Shown: in pieces, positions 12,047-18,949 of the stretch
Position numbering within the stretch: position 1 is the stretch's first letter
Layout of the letters: each line of letters opens with the position of its first letter
DNA from: CAYUZU01 sp964448675
GTDB lineage: Bacteria > Planctomycetota > Phycisphaerae > UBA1845 > Fen-1342
Length of the DNA stretch: 20,452 nt
Assembly (NCBI GenBank): GCA_964448675.1
Contig: CAYUZU010000047.1
Location: 1-20,452 of the forward strand
Direction: 5' to 3'
Position numbers and translations under genes: made by a program
The notes under the pieces: generated by a model
What the model was told of the DNA's origin: nothing
Database searches by the model: none
Seen by the model: only the letters and a program-made list of their open reading frames with translations

Positions 12047-12424
12047 GTGGCCGATCCTTTGAACTTCACCCCGGCGGCGCTCTCGCGCACCGTGCGGCAC
12101 GCGGGCGGGGCGTTCACCCCGGAGAGCGTGCAGGCGGAAGCGGGCCCCGAGCCGTGCGGCCAGCCACAAAGCTACACCGTGGCCGTGACGGTAGAAGGTG
12201 AGCCAAGCGTTGCGGGTGACATCACGCTGGCGAAGGTGGGCGGGGCGTCGTGGCTGACGGTCCCGGCAACGTGCGGTGACGGTACGCCCTTCGACGTGAT
12301 GATTGACGGCTCCGAGTTGGCGGCAGGCGACTACAGCGAGACCATCCGCGCGTCGGCGGCGGGTTACGACGATGAGGATTGCGTTGTAACGCTCTCTGTC
12401 GATCCGATGGGGCCGGACGCGTGA
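12047..12424 (+). CDS. BACON/Ig-like domain protein
   Basis: A 125-aa protein starting at GTG 12047 behind GGGAGGT. The sequence follows the BACON-type beta-sandwich pattern: an N-terminal LNFTPAALSRTVRHAGG, a middle strand (YTVAVTVEGEPSVAGD), GASWLTVPATCGDGTPFDVM, SELAAGDYSETIRASAAGYD and a last strand DCVVTLSVDP. The W-L-T-V ... G-x-Y-x-x-T-I ... V-T-L-x-V signature is clear. There is no signal peptide, unlike secreted BACON proteins, but related Ig-like domains occur on phage particles. Its position directly before the large terminase suggests a virion-associated or decoration role. Confidence 0.62.
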   Translation: MADPLNFTPAALSRTVRHAGGAFTPESVQAEAGPEPCGQPQSYTVAVTVEGEPSVAGDITLAKVGGASWLTVPATCGDGTPFDVMIDGSELAAGDYSETIRASAAGYDDEDCVVTLSVDPMGPDA

Positions 12425-12441
12425 GCGGTGGGGCCCGACGT

Positions 12442-13935
12442 ATGACCGAAGCCGTAGCGTCCAACACAGAGCCCGGAACGCACGTCTACGAGCCCCGTGG
12501 TGGTGCGCGTGACCTGTTCGAGACCCGCGCCCCGGAGGTGCTGGTGTGCGGCCCGAGCGGCACGGGCAAGACGCGCGCGGCGCTGGAGAAGGTGAACGCC
12601 CTTTGTGAGCTTCACCCCGGCATCCGGGCCTTGGTGATCCGCAAGACGCGGCGGGCGTTGAGTGAGTCGGCCATGGTGACGTACGAGCGCGACGTGTTGC
12701 CCCCGGGCTCGCCGATTCTGAGCGGCCCCGACCGCAGCAACCGCAGCCGGTACAACTACCCCAACGGCTCTGAGATCGTGCTGGGCGGGCTGGACGACAT
12801 CAGCCGGATCTTGAGCAGCCAGTACGACGTGCTATTCGTGAATGAAGCGACGGAGGTGACGGAGGACGAATGGGAGCAGCTACTCACCCGCCTGCGCAAC
12901 AGTCGGTTGCGGGACCGCAAGACCGGCGCTGTTTGGCACCAAGCGATTGCCGACTGCAACCCGAGTCACCCGCAGCACTGGTTGAAGATCCGGTGTGACC
13001 GGGGGCAGATGCAGTACGTGGCCAGCACCCACGCCGACAACCCGACGAACACGGCCGAGTACCTGCAACGGCTGGCGGCGTTGACGGGCGTGCGGCGTAA
13101 GCGGTTCTTCGAAGGTGTGTGGGCGGCGGCCGAAGGGCTGGTGTATGACGCATGGGACCGCGACCAGCACGTATGCGACCCGTTCGAGCTTCCTTCGGAG
13201 TGGCCCCGGTTGCGGGCGATCGACTTCGGCTACCGGGACGCGTTCGTGTGCTTGTGGCTGGCCCTCGCACCGGACGGAACGTTGTACGTATACCGCCAGT
13301 GGATTCGCACCTGCATGTTGGTGGAGGACCACGCGGCGATCGTGAAGGGCTACAGCGACGGCGAGCCGATCATCGGCACGGTGTGCGACCACGCGGCGCA
13401 GGAGCGGGCGGTGTTGGAGCGGTGCGGTGTGTCGAGCTTCCCAGCGCAAAAGGAGGTACTGGTGGGGATTCAAGAGGTGCAGTCCCGGTTGCGCCCTGGC
13501 CGCGACGGCAAGCCCCGGTTGCAGGTGTTTCGGGACAGTGTAGTGGAGCGGGACGCGGCGATGGTGGCCAGTCGCAAGCCGATTGGCGTCACGGAGGAAG
13601 CGGAGTCGTACTGTTGGTCGGACCCCCGCCCCGGTGGGCTGATGAAGGAAGCCCCGCGCGACGGCAACGACCACGCGTTGGACGCGCTGCGGTACGCGTG
13701 CATGGCCGTGCGACTGGTGGAGTACGTGCAGAGTCAGCCGACGCCGACGGTCATTGTGACGAAGCCGCACGACCCGCGCCACGACCCGCGCCACCAGTTG
13801 AGTGCCGACGAGCGTGCCGACCTGCGCGAGCGGTTCGCGTCAATCGGACGGGACGTGTCAAACAGACGGGACGTGTCAAACAGACGGGATGTTTTCAGGG
13901 TCAAGAGGCAACACGGCAGCGAGGTGCGAACATGA
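12442..13935 (+). CDS. Phage large terminase (TerL)
   Basis: A 497-aa protein. ATG 12442 is used; an in-frame GTG at 12421 overlapping the previous stop (GTGA) is an alternative. The ATPase domain has Walker A GPSGTGKT (37-44), Walker B with catalytic Glu VLFVNEA (130-136) and coupling-motif-like DCNPSHP (171-177). The RNase-H-like nuclease has Asp261 (RAIDFGYRD), Asp316 (GTVCDHAAQE) and Asp410/Asp414 (GNDHALDALRYA). All key residues are present and the length is normal, so it should be a working DNA-packaging motor and nuclease. The C-terminal tail carries in-frame micro-repeats (DVSNRR twice; HDPR twice). It needs a portal, which is not seen in this element. Confidence 0.95.
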   Translation: MTEAVASNTEPGTHVYEPRGGARDLFETRAPEVLVCGPSGTGKTRAALEKVNALCELHPGIRALVIRKTRRALSESAMVTYERDVLPPGSPILSGPDRSNRSRYNYPNGSEIVLGGLDDISRILSSQYDVLFVNEATEVTEDEWEQLLTRLRNSRLRDRKTGAVWHQAIADCNPSHPQHWLKIRCDRGQMQYVASTHADNPTNTAEYLQRLAALTGVRRKRFFEGVWAAAEGLVYDAWDRDQHVCDPFELPSEWPRLRAIDFGYRDAFVCLWLALAPDGTLYVYRQWIRTCMLVEDHAAIVKGYSDGEPIIGTVCDHAAQERAVLERCGVSSFPAQKEVLVGIQEVQSRLRPGRDGKPRLQVFRDSVVERDAAMVASRKPIGVTEEAESYCWSDPRPGGLMKEAPRDGNDHALDALRYACMAVRLVEYVQSQPTPTVIVTKPHDPRHDPRHQLSADERADLRERFASIGRDVSNRRDVSNRRDVFRVKRQHGSEVRT

Positions 13936-14735
13936 ACAGGCGAGGCAGCAACACAGTGATTTTGCAGGGCTCCGACGGCCGTCGTATGGCGGTCTCACGA
14001 CGCGAGTACGAACAGGCACGCGGCATTGTGCAACGCCAACAACTGGAACGTATGGCCCTGCAACGCTACCAGCGGCTTGAGCGTTTCGAACCGCCCGACC
14101 CGCCCAACGGGCGTGACCCGCGTGCCGGGCGCACCGGGCGCACCGGGCCGGATATGGCGGACCCGAAGCAAGCGAAGCGGGCGAAGCAGGCTACGCGCGA
14201 CTTTGTGCAGTGGTTGCTTAAAGCCCGTGAGAAGCTGGTGCGCTACGACCGGTACCCGATCGGCAAAAGGCCCCCGGTGACACCCGAACAGTACGCCGAG
14301 CGTCAGCGGCAAGCGCTGCGCGACGGTGCCGACGCGGGCATGATTAAGCGGCTCGAACTGCGGCCCCCGAAGGAACTGGTGGCGGTTGAAGCCGAGCGGC
14401 GGTTGTTCGAATCGTTGGGATTTCCCCGGGGCACCCGGGGCACCCCGGGCACCCCGCGCAGCGGTGGGCGATTCAGCGCGCAGTTGACGATGGCGGACCT
14501 CACCGGCGACGAAAATCTTGCGCACATTCCCGCGCATGCACCCCAACCAAGGCGCTCACCGTGGCGCCGCGAGCAGGAGGACGAGTTGGCGCGTGAGTTG
14601 GCGCGTGAGTGGGTACGGCAGGGGTTGGCGGACTTGGGCGCGCACCTGGGCAAGCAAGGTGAGAGCGTGTTGGCCCGCGACGCACGCAAGCGACGCGAGG
14701 CGCGAGCGAAGGCGGCGCAAGCGTACCGGAGGTGA
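13932..14735 (+). CDS. Hypothetical charged protein, 267 aa, with Gly-X-Y-like repeats
   Basis: ATG 13932 overlaps the terminase stop (ATGA). The protein is rich in Arg, Lys, Glu and Gln. It has a helical start (SRREYEQARGIVQRQQLERM), a short Gly-Arg-Thr repeat (GRTGRTGPD), a basic helical middle (KQAKRAKQATRDFVQWLLKA), a second collagen-like segment (PRGTRGTPGTPRSGG) and a strongly helical end (DELARELAREWVRQGLADLG, RDARKRREARAKAAQAYR). In tailed phages the portal follows TerL, but nothing here resembles a portal in size or motif. It may be a scaffold or nucleic-acid-binding protein; function unknown. Confidence 0.7.
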   Translation: MNRRGSNTVILQGSDGRRMAVSRREYEQARGIVQRQQLERMALQRYQRLERFEPPDPPNGRDPRAGRTGRTGPDMADPKQAKRAKQATRDFVQWLLKAREKLVRYDRYPIGKRPPVTPEQYAERQRQALRDGADAGMIKRLELRPPKELVAVEAERRLFESLGFPRGTRGTPGTPRSGGRFSAQLTMADLTGDENLAHIPAHAPQPRRSPWRREQEDELARELAREWVRQGLADLGAHLGKQGESVLARDARKRREARAKAAQAYRR

Positions 14736-14786
14736 GCACAAAGGTGAGTACCGGAGGTGAGTACCGGAGGTGAGCACAAAGGTGAG
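14724..14786 (+). repeat. Tandem repeats multiplying a Shine-Dalgarno sequence
   Basis: TACCGGAGGTGAG occurs three times, interleaved with GCACAAAGGTGAG twice. Each unit contains GGTGAG, and three contain GGAGGTGA, complementary to the 16S rRNA 3' end. The array runs from the end of the 267-aa gene to two bases before the next ATG. Confidence 0.8.
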
Positions 14787-14788
14787 TT

Positions 14789-15130
14789 ATGGCGACGCAC
14801 GAGCAACAGCACTTGGTTTTCACCGGGTTCAAGCTGGCGCAGTTGAAGCAGTTGATCGGTGTTACCAAGCGTATCGAAGCAGACGACGTACTGACGAGCA
14901 TCGAAGGCTTGAAACAGTCGGCGGCGGAAGCGACCGACCGCGAGGTTGTCGGGCTTTCGCGCGGCATGACGTACCACGGGCAGCACGGCAACTACGGCAA
15001 CCACGGCAACCACGGGCAGCAAGGTGACAAAAGGAGATTGGACAATGGGCGCAACGGCAAACCGAAACGACAGCGGCCCCAGCGGCCCCAGCGGCCCAAA
15101 CGAGCGCAGCACGCGCAGCGGCGCACATAA
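14789..15130 (+). CDS. Hypothetical protein, 113 aa
   Basis: ATG 14789 follows AAAGGTGAG. The first 60 residues (MATHEQQHLVFTGFKLAQLK, QLIGVTKRIEADDVLTSIEG) look like a compact helical domain. Next comes a Gly-X-X repeat (GQHGNYGNHGNHGQQGD), and then a very basic tail (RPQRPQRPKRAQHAQRR) that overlaps the next gene by 86 bases in another frame. The overlap suggests that the tail is a read-through by-product and that the first part is the functional domain. No family recognised. Confidence 0.55.
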   Translation: MATHEQQHLVFTGFKLAQLKQLIGVTKRIEADDVLTSIEGLKQSAAEATDREVVGLSRGMTYHGQHGNYGNHGNHGQQGDKRRLDNGRNGKPKRQRPQRPQRPKRAQHAQRRT

Positions 15131-15836
15131 CGAACCGTCGGTGCAACAACTGGTTGACTTGATCGGCCGGATCAACGATCGGCTGTACGCGGCCGAACAG
15201 CGTGTAGCCGATTGCGAGCGCGTTACGCGGCTTGTATCGCAGTCGTCGCTTGAATCGGAGTTGCGCTTGCTCGAAGCGAACGAGAAGCGGCGGCTCGCCA
15301 GAGAAATCGCCAAGCGTCGGGAAGCGGAGAAGCGGCGCCGCGCGACCCCACAGCGCGTACTAGCGTTCAAGCGGTTCGCGGCGCAACGGCTGGCGGTGCA
15401 TGCGGACCTGACGGCTGAGGCGCGCAAGCTGTTTGCAGCGTTCGTGACGTGGTGCAAGGCGGAGCGTGTTGATTGGTTGGCGCAGTGTGAAAGCTTGCCC
15501 GAACTGCGCGAAGTGGTCATGCAGGCGTTGCCGGACGTGGCGCACGCCAGTGTGCCCGCCGATGGTTCACCTTCACCCCGGACCACGACCCCGGGTTACG
15601 TGGGCATCGGACTGGTGCCCGACGGCCAGACCCCGGCGGAGTTTCTGGCGGCGTTGCAGGCCATGCACGCACAAGACACGCGCGACGCTGAACAGCAAAT
15701 GCGGCGCCACGCGCGCGAGTCTGAAGTCGAACAGGCGATTCTGCGGCGTCGCATGATGCGCGACCGAGCGGCCGAAGTGGCCGTGCAGGCGGCCGAAGCG
15801 ACCGTGCAGGCGGCCGAGAGCAACACGAGCGCGTGA
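15045..15836 (+). CDS. Coiled-coil protein with a possible winged-helix-like middle, 263 aa
   Basis: ATG 15045 has AGGAG eight bases upstream, better than an in-frame ATG seven codons earlier. After a GPSGPSGP micro-repeat the protein is a long charged helix (QQLVDLIGRINDRLYAAEQR ... EANEKRRLAREIAKRREAEK). The middle (RFAAQRLAVHADLTAEARKL, FAAFVTWCKAERVDWLAQCE) resembles the A..LF.AY..WC pattern of the helix-turn-helix found near phage primase/helicase domains, a weak hint. The C-terminus is again helical with a duplicated AAEATVQAAE unit (15769-15822). Head or tail scaffold and DNA-binding roles are both possible. Confidence 0.65.
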   Translation: MGATANRNDSGPSGPSGPNERSTRSGAHNEPSVQQLVDLIGRINDRLYAAEQRVADCERVTRLVSQSSLESELRLLEANEKRRLAREIAKRREAEKRRRATPQRVLAFKRFAAQRLAVHADLTAEARKLFAAFVTWCKAERVDWLAQCESLPELREVVMQALPDVAHASVPADGSPSPRTTTPGYVGIGLVPDGQTPAEFLAALQAMHAQDTRDAEQQMRRHARESEVEQAILRRRMMRDRAAEVAVQAAEATVQAAESNTSA

Positions 15837-15910
15837 GTGTAACTGAATCTGCGTCCGTGTGGCGCACCGTGTCGGGTGACGGGCTCATTCCCCGAGTCGC
15901 GCGGCACGCG

Positions 15911-15939
15911 CCCCGCCTTGGCGGCCGGCTGAGGCGGGG
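15911..15939. promoter_or_regulatory. GC-rich hairpin in the spacer before the tail genes
   Basis: CCCCGCCT and AGGCGGGG form an 8-bp perfect stem with a 13-base loop in the 165-bp gap between two genes. No T-run follows, so it may be a processing or attenuating hairpin rather than a terminator. Confidence 0.4.
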
Positions 15940-16001
15940 CAACCTTGAACAACGTACGGCCGAGCGGCCGAATGAGGGACAATACAGTGAGGGACAACAC
16001 A

Positions 16002-16475
16002 ATGAGCAGTGAGACCAACGACACGACCAAGACCAACGACATGACCGAGACCAACGACACGACCAAGACCAACGATATGAATGAGACCACCACCCTTGAA
16101 TTGGCGGGTGAGACCTTCACGGCCGAACGGTTTGGCTTCGCCGAGTGGACGGAGTTATTAAACTGGGCGCGCGAGCGCTACATGCACAACGTGTGCCAGC
16201 GCGTGAAGGCGCTGAAGCTTGGGCAGGACGAACAGGTTGAGCTAATCTGGCGCGGCATCGAAGAGAGTGCGAAGATCCGCATGGGGCACCCGTACTTGTC
16301 GTGCGCCATGGCCGAGCACGACGGGACCGCGAAGGTGCTGCACCTTTCGTGCCGCAAGCACCACCCGAAGCTGACGCTGGAGCGAATCACCACGCTACTG
16401 GCGCAGGACGCGGCGCAGAACGCGACGGCACCCGCGAAGCTAAGCGCGGCGCTGGCCGACCACCAACGCGAGTAA
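16002..16475 (+). CDS. Possible tail-assembly-chaperone-like protein, 157 aa
   Basis: ATG 16002 follows GAGGG at good spacing; a nearly identical site with GTG lies 18 bases upstream (frame kept), so a slightly longer form may also be made. The N-terminus is a Thr/Asn repeat (ETNDTTKTNDMTETNDTTKT). The folded part (FAEWTELLNWARERYMHNVC, QRVKALKLGQDEQVELIWRG) is helical with several Cys and His (LSCRKHHPK). Its place directly before a tape-measure-like gene is where tail chaperones lie in tailed phages. Sequence alone does not prove the family. Confidence 0.55.
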   Translation: MSSETNDTTKTNDMTETNDTTKTNDMNETTTLELAGETFTAERFGFAEWTELLNWARERYMHNVCQRVKALKLGQDEQVELIWRGIEESAKIRMGHPYLSCAMAEHDGTAKVLHLSCRKHHPKLTLERITTLLAQDAAQNATAPAKLSAALADHQRE

Positions 16476-16493
16476 GCGTAGGAGGGCGACACA

Positions 16494-17807
16494 ATGCCCA
16501 ACCCAAGAGCAACGATCGACATTGTAGCCGACGCCGATCAATTCCAGAGAAGCATGAAAGGTCTTGATAAGGTTCTACATCGCACCAAGGCCACGATGCA
16601 GGGCATGGAGGGTACGGTAGAGCGCTTGAACCGGAGTTTCGGCGAGGGTTCGACTTTCTACAAATTCGCGCAAGTGGGCATGGGCGCAGGCGCGATTGCG
16701 GCGGTGGCTATGGTCATGCGCGCAGTTGTCGGGATTGCCGAAGCGGCCGAGAAGTACTTCGAGGCGTCGCGAAAAGGTGAGGATGCTTGGGAAACCGCCG
16801 CCAGTCACATGGCCACGAGCATTCCAATCCTCAGCGATATGGACGCAATCATCAAGTCGATTGCCAACATCATCAAGCCCATCGGCGAGGACTTGAGCAA
16901 GCAAATCACCGCGCAAGGCGAATTGCGGACGAAGCTGGCGAATCAACTTGAGCTACTCGAAGCGCAGGACGACGCGGCGCGCCAGCGGCTTCAAATTGAG
17001 CAGGAGTATCAGCAAACCCTGAGTCAGATTGCCAAGTTGCAAAAGGACGCGGCTGGTGCGCAGGGTGATAACGCGTTGACGGCGGCCAAGGTGGCGGAGC
17101 AAGCCGAGCGCTACGCCATTGCGATTCGGGACGCGAAGCTGTCCGCAGTCGGCGCAGCGGAGGCGACCGAGCGGCAAGGTGAGGAAGTCCGGCGGATGCT
17201 GGACAAGCTGCGCCAAGAGGTGCAGACCTTCGGTGAATCTGAAGGTATGGTCATGCGCATGGCGTTGTCGGCGGCTGGCGCCACGCAAGCTGAGATGGAG
17301 GAAGCCGTACGGCTGATGAGCGAGCTAACCGACCTGAAGCGCGCGGCGTCACGCGCCACTGAGGCGCAAGCCAAGGCTGAGGCGGAATTTGCGACCGCGC
17401 AGGCCAAAGCGCGGGACGTTATTCAATCGGTGCTCACGCCGATGGAGAAGTACGAGCAGAAGTTGGGTGAACTTCGCGAGCTACTGTCGGCGGGCTTGAT
17501 TGACGAACGGGTATTCAAGCGCGCAAGCAACATGGCGCTGGGCCTGTTGGACACGATAGAGGAGAAGATAGTCAGCATCGGCGGTGGCTTCGAAGGGGTC
17601 TCACAAGCGTTCAACCGGATCGCCAATGCGACGGCAACGACCAATGTGACCGTACGGACGAGTGATGAGCGCGCAATTATGCAGCGGCAGGATATGGTCG
17701 AAGCGCAGCGGGAAGCGAACCAGTTGACGCGGCGGCAGATCGAAATGCTCGAAGCGAACTTCGGCGCGCTAATCAAGCGGCCCGAACCGGTCGCACGGTT
17801 ACAATGA
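16494..17807 (+). CDS. Tail tape-measure-like protein, 437 aa
   Basis: ATG 16494 follows AGGAGG. The N-terminus (IDIVADADQFQRSMKGLDKV) matches the common start of tape-measure proteins, where D..F...M..L is followed by a long helix. Residues 62-85 are hydrophobic (GMGAGAIAAVAMVMRAVVGI). Most of the rest is Ala/Glu/Gln-rich coiled coil (QLELLEAQDDAARQRLQIEQ; RATEAQAKAEAEFATAQAKA). At 437 aa it is short for a tape measure, implying a very short tail tube or a reduced or repurposed protein. No tail tube, baseplate or fibre genes follow; this is the last gene before the attachment site. Confidence 0.65.
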   Translation: MPNPRATIDIVADADQFQRSMKGLDKVLHRTKATMQGMEGTVERLNRSFGEGSTFYKFAQVGMGAGAIAAVAMVMRAVVGIAEAAEKYFEASRKGEDAWETAASHMATSIPILSDMDAIIKSIANIIKPIGEDLSKQITAQGELRTKLANQLELLEAQDDAARQRLQIEQEYQQTLSQIAKLQKDAAGAQGDNALTAAKVAEQAERYAIAIRDAKLSAVGAAEATERQGEEVRRMLDKLRQEVQTFGESEGMVMRMALSAAGATQAEMEEAVRLMSELTDLKRAASRATEAQAKAEAEFATAQAKARDVIQSVLTPMEKYEQKLGELRELLSAGLIDERVFKRASNMALGLLDTIEEKIVSIGGGFEGVSQAFNRIANATATTNVTVRTSDERAIMQRQDMVEAQREANQLTRRQIEMLEANFGALIKRPEPVARLQ

Positions 17808-17912
17808 CATTGGGTTCATGGTAGGTTGAGTCCACACGAGACCCTTCCGAACCCCCTTCCGAAGTCCCTTCCGAACCCCGTCGGCGGCGCTCGATTTCAT
17901 GTGCGTCAGTTG

Positions 17913-17932
17913 AGCCCGTCGGCGGGGGTTTT
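17913..17932 (+). terminator. Weak terminator candidate after the tape-measure-like gene
   Basis: CCCG-TCGG-CGGG is followed by GG and TTTT. The stem is short but GC-rich and lies about 100 bases after the last gene of the element. Confidence 0.4.
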
Positions 17933-18075
17933 CGCACCGAGCGTGCGGCCCGCAACCCGGTGCAGCCGGTTCAACCCGGTCCAATCACTCCAACGGCGCA
18001 GCACTCGGTATCTACCGGATCGCCTTAACCGAACCCGCGTTTTTACTGCCTAGAACCGCGATTGTGTGTGTACAC

Positions 18076-18104
18076 TTGCAAAGCGTGCGAAGGTGCTGTA
18101 AACT
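18076..18104 (+). promoter_or_regulatory. Strong sigma70-type promoter facing out across the right att site
   Basis: TTGCAA (18076-18081), a 17-base spacer and TAAACT (18099-18104) give the best promoter match seen in the window. A GTGTACAC palindrome (18068-18075) abuts the -35 box. It points at the att core 48 bases on. In the circular form it would lie about 210 bases ahead of the integrase start; in the integrated form it transcribes flanking DNA. Confidence 0.6.
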
Positions 18105-18151
18105 CTAGTATAGCAACGGCTTCTCTGGCTTTTCGGTGCGGTTTCAGCCGC

Positions 18152-18195
18152 GCATGGGGTGCAGAAGGTCGCAGGTTCGAATCCTGTCGCCCCGA
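18152..18195 (+). repeat. attR of element B: partial tRNA-Pro(GGG) 3' segment
   Basis: Exact 44-bp copy of 7388-7431, covering the anticodon loop onward to the discriminator base. The 5' flank does not continue the tRNA, so no functional tRNA is present here. A terminator hairpin follows, as behind a tRNA gene. Confidence 0.88.
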
Positions 18196-18209
18196 TTTGG
18201 TTTACCCGC

Positions 18210-18238
18210 GACCGCCTGCTTGGGCGGTCGTTTGGTTT
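18210..18238 (+). terminator. Terminator hairpin behind the tRNA-Pro remnant
   Basis: GACCGCC-TGCTTG-GGCGGTC followed by GTTTGGTTT. The 7-bp perfect stem sits 14 bases after the tRNA 3' end and may be the original tRNA terminator or a stop for the outward promoter. Confidence 0.6.
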
Positions 18239-18271
18239 CCAGAGGGGTCCGGCGGCGGAGTCAGATGCACA

Positions 18272-18458
18272 GGGCTGTACGCAGATCACCGCAGCGGCGC
18301 TTATTCTGTTCTCATCGGCAGTTATCGTTGCGATGTTCGTTGCCGGGCGCTTGCAGGTCGATCGCCGGCTTCATCGAGACCGCTGCGTGCGCTGCGGCTA
18401 CGACCTTACCGGCAATGTGAGCGGCCGGTGTCCGGAGTGCGGGGAGGCGATCACTTGA
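18272..18458 (+). pseudogene. 5'-truncated membrane/zinc-ribbon gene next to attR
   Basis: The frame ending at 18458 encodes a hydrophobic helix (TQITAAALILFSSAVIVAMF), a basic stretch and the zinc ribbon CVRCGYDLTGN...GRCPECGEA typical of planctomycete small membrane proteins. In frame, only the tRNA-derived ATG or an internal ATG in the membrane segment (18334) could start it; usual relatives have a full N-terminal membrane segment. I infer that the 5' end was lost or replaced at the attachment site. The start position given is approximate. Its stop overlaps the start of a paralogue with the same ribbon. Confidence 0.5.
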
Positions 18459-18949
18459 TGAAACCACATCACAACGGGCTCGAGCTCCTGTTGGTCAGCG
18501 AGGCTTGCGCGTTCGTTTTCGCCATCGTGTTCGTCATTACAATGACGCTGAGCCTGCCCCTGACGGACGGGGCGCACGGGCAGCCGCCGTTCGCCGATCC
18601 ACTCGTCCTACCGGTGATGTCCATCTTCGCCGGCCTGGCCGGCCTGCTGGCGTGGCCCTTCGTGTACCTCGTGCTGCGGCGCCGGCGACTCCGCTCGTGT
18701 CTGCCCGTGATTCTGTGCCTCACGCTGATCTGGATCGTGGCCGTCACGCCGTTTCACGCCGGTGCCGGCTTCCTCGGTTCGTTCGGCGCCTTCGCAGTGG
18801 CGCTGCTCCTTTGTCGGCGCTTCATTCGAATATGCCAACCGCCGGGCTCCTGCCAGCGGTGTGGCTACGACCTGACCGGCAACGTGAGCGGACGCTGTCC
18901 GGAGTGCGGAAAGCCGCTGTCCAGCACGATGAATGAGAGCGGAGCATGA
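18458..18949 (+). CDS. Membrane protein with C-terminal zinc ribbon, 163 aa
   Basis: ATG 18458 overlaps the preceding stop (TGATG). Four hydrophobic segments are seen at about residues 12-32, 46-71, 81-98 and 100-121, followed by the ribbon with Cys132, 135, 147 and 150 (CQRCGYDLTGNVSGRCPECG). This ribbon is a hallmark of many planctomycete membrane proteins of unknown function; structural zinc binding is likely. With its neighbours it forms a chromosomal operon with a style different from the phage-like genes to the left. No specific role can be given. Confidence 0.75.
   Translation: MKPHHNGLELLLVSEACAFVFAIVFVITMTLSLPLTDGAHGQPPFADPLVLPVMSIFAGLAGLLAWPFVYLVLRRRRLRSCLPVILCLTLIWIVAVTPFHAGAGFLGSFGAFAVALLLCRRFIRICQPPGSCQRCGYDLTGNVSGRCPECGKPLSSTMNESGA

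Larger units (their letters stand above)
17808..18151. other. 344-bp right-end region of element B without a gene
   Basis: It contains three 12-bp-spaced copies of CCCTTCCGAA (17842-17875), a weak terminator-like hairpin (17913-17932) for the tape-measure operon, and an outward-facing promoter (18076-18104). The 3' end runs into the att repeat. No coding frame is convincing. Confidence 0.6.
7388..18195. mobile_element. Element B: ~10.8-kb phage-satellite-like element integrated at tRNA-Pro
   Basis: It is bounded by a perfect 44-bp direct repeat (7388-7431 and 18152-18195) derived from a tRNA-Pro 3' end. A tyrosine recombinase lies just inside the left repeat and all genes run left to right. 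The cargo covers integration, regulation, replication (initiator-like plus DnaC-like ATPase) and packaging (small-terminase candidate, complete large terminase), plus tail-like proteins. No portal, major capsid, protease or lysis gene is recognised. A satellite or reduced prophage is the best reading. Confidence 0.8.

Noticed and set aside
11848..12117. 89-codon minus-strand frame with several Cys
   Set aside because: It overlaps the start of the BACON-like gene, has no ribosome-binding site and opposes the operon; structured DNA explains the region better.
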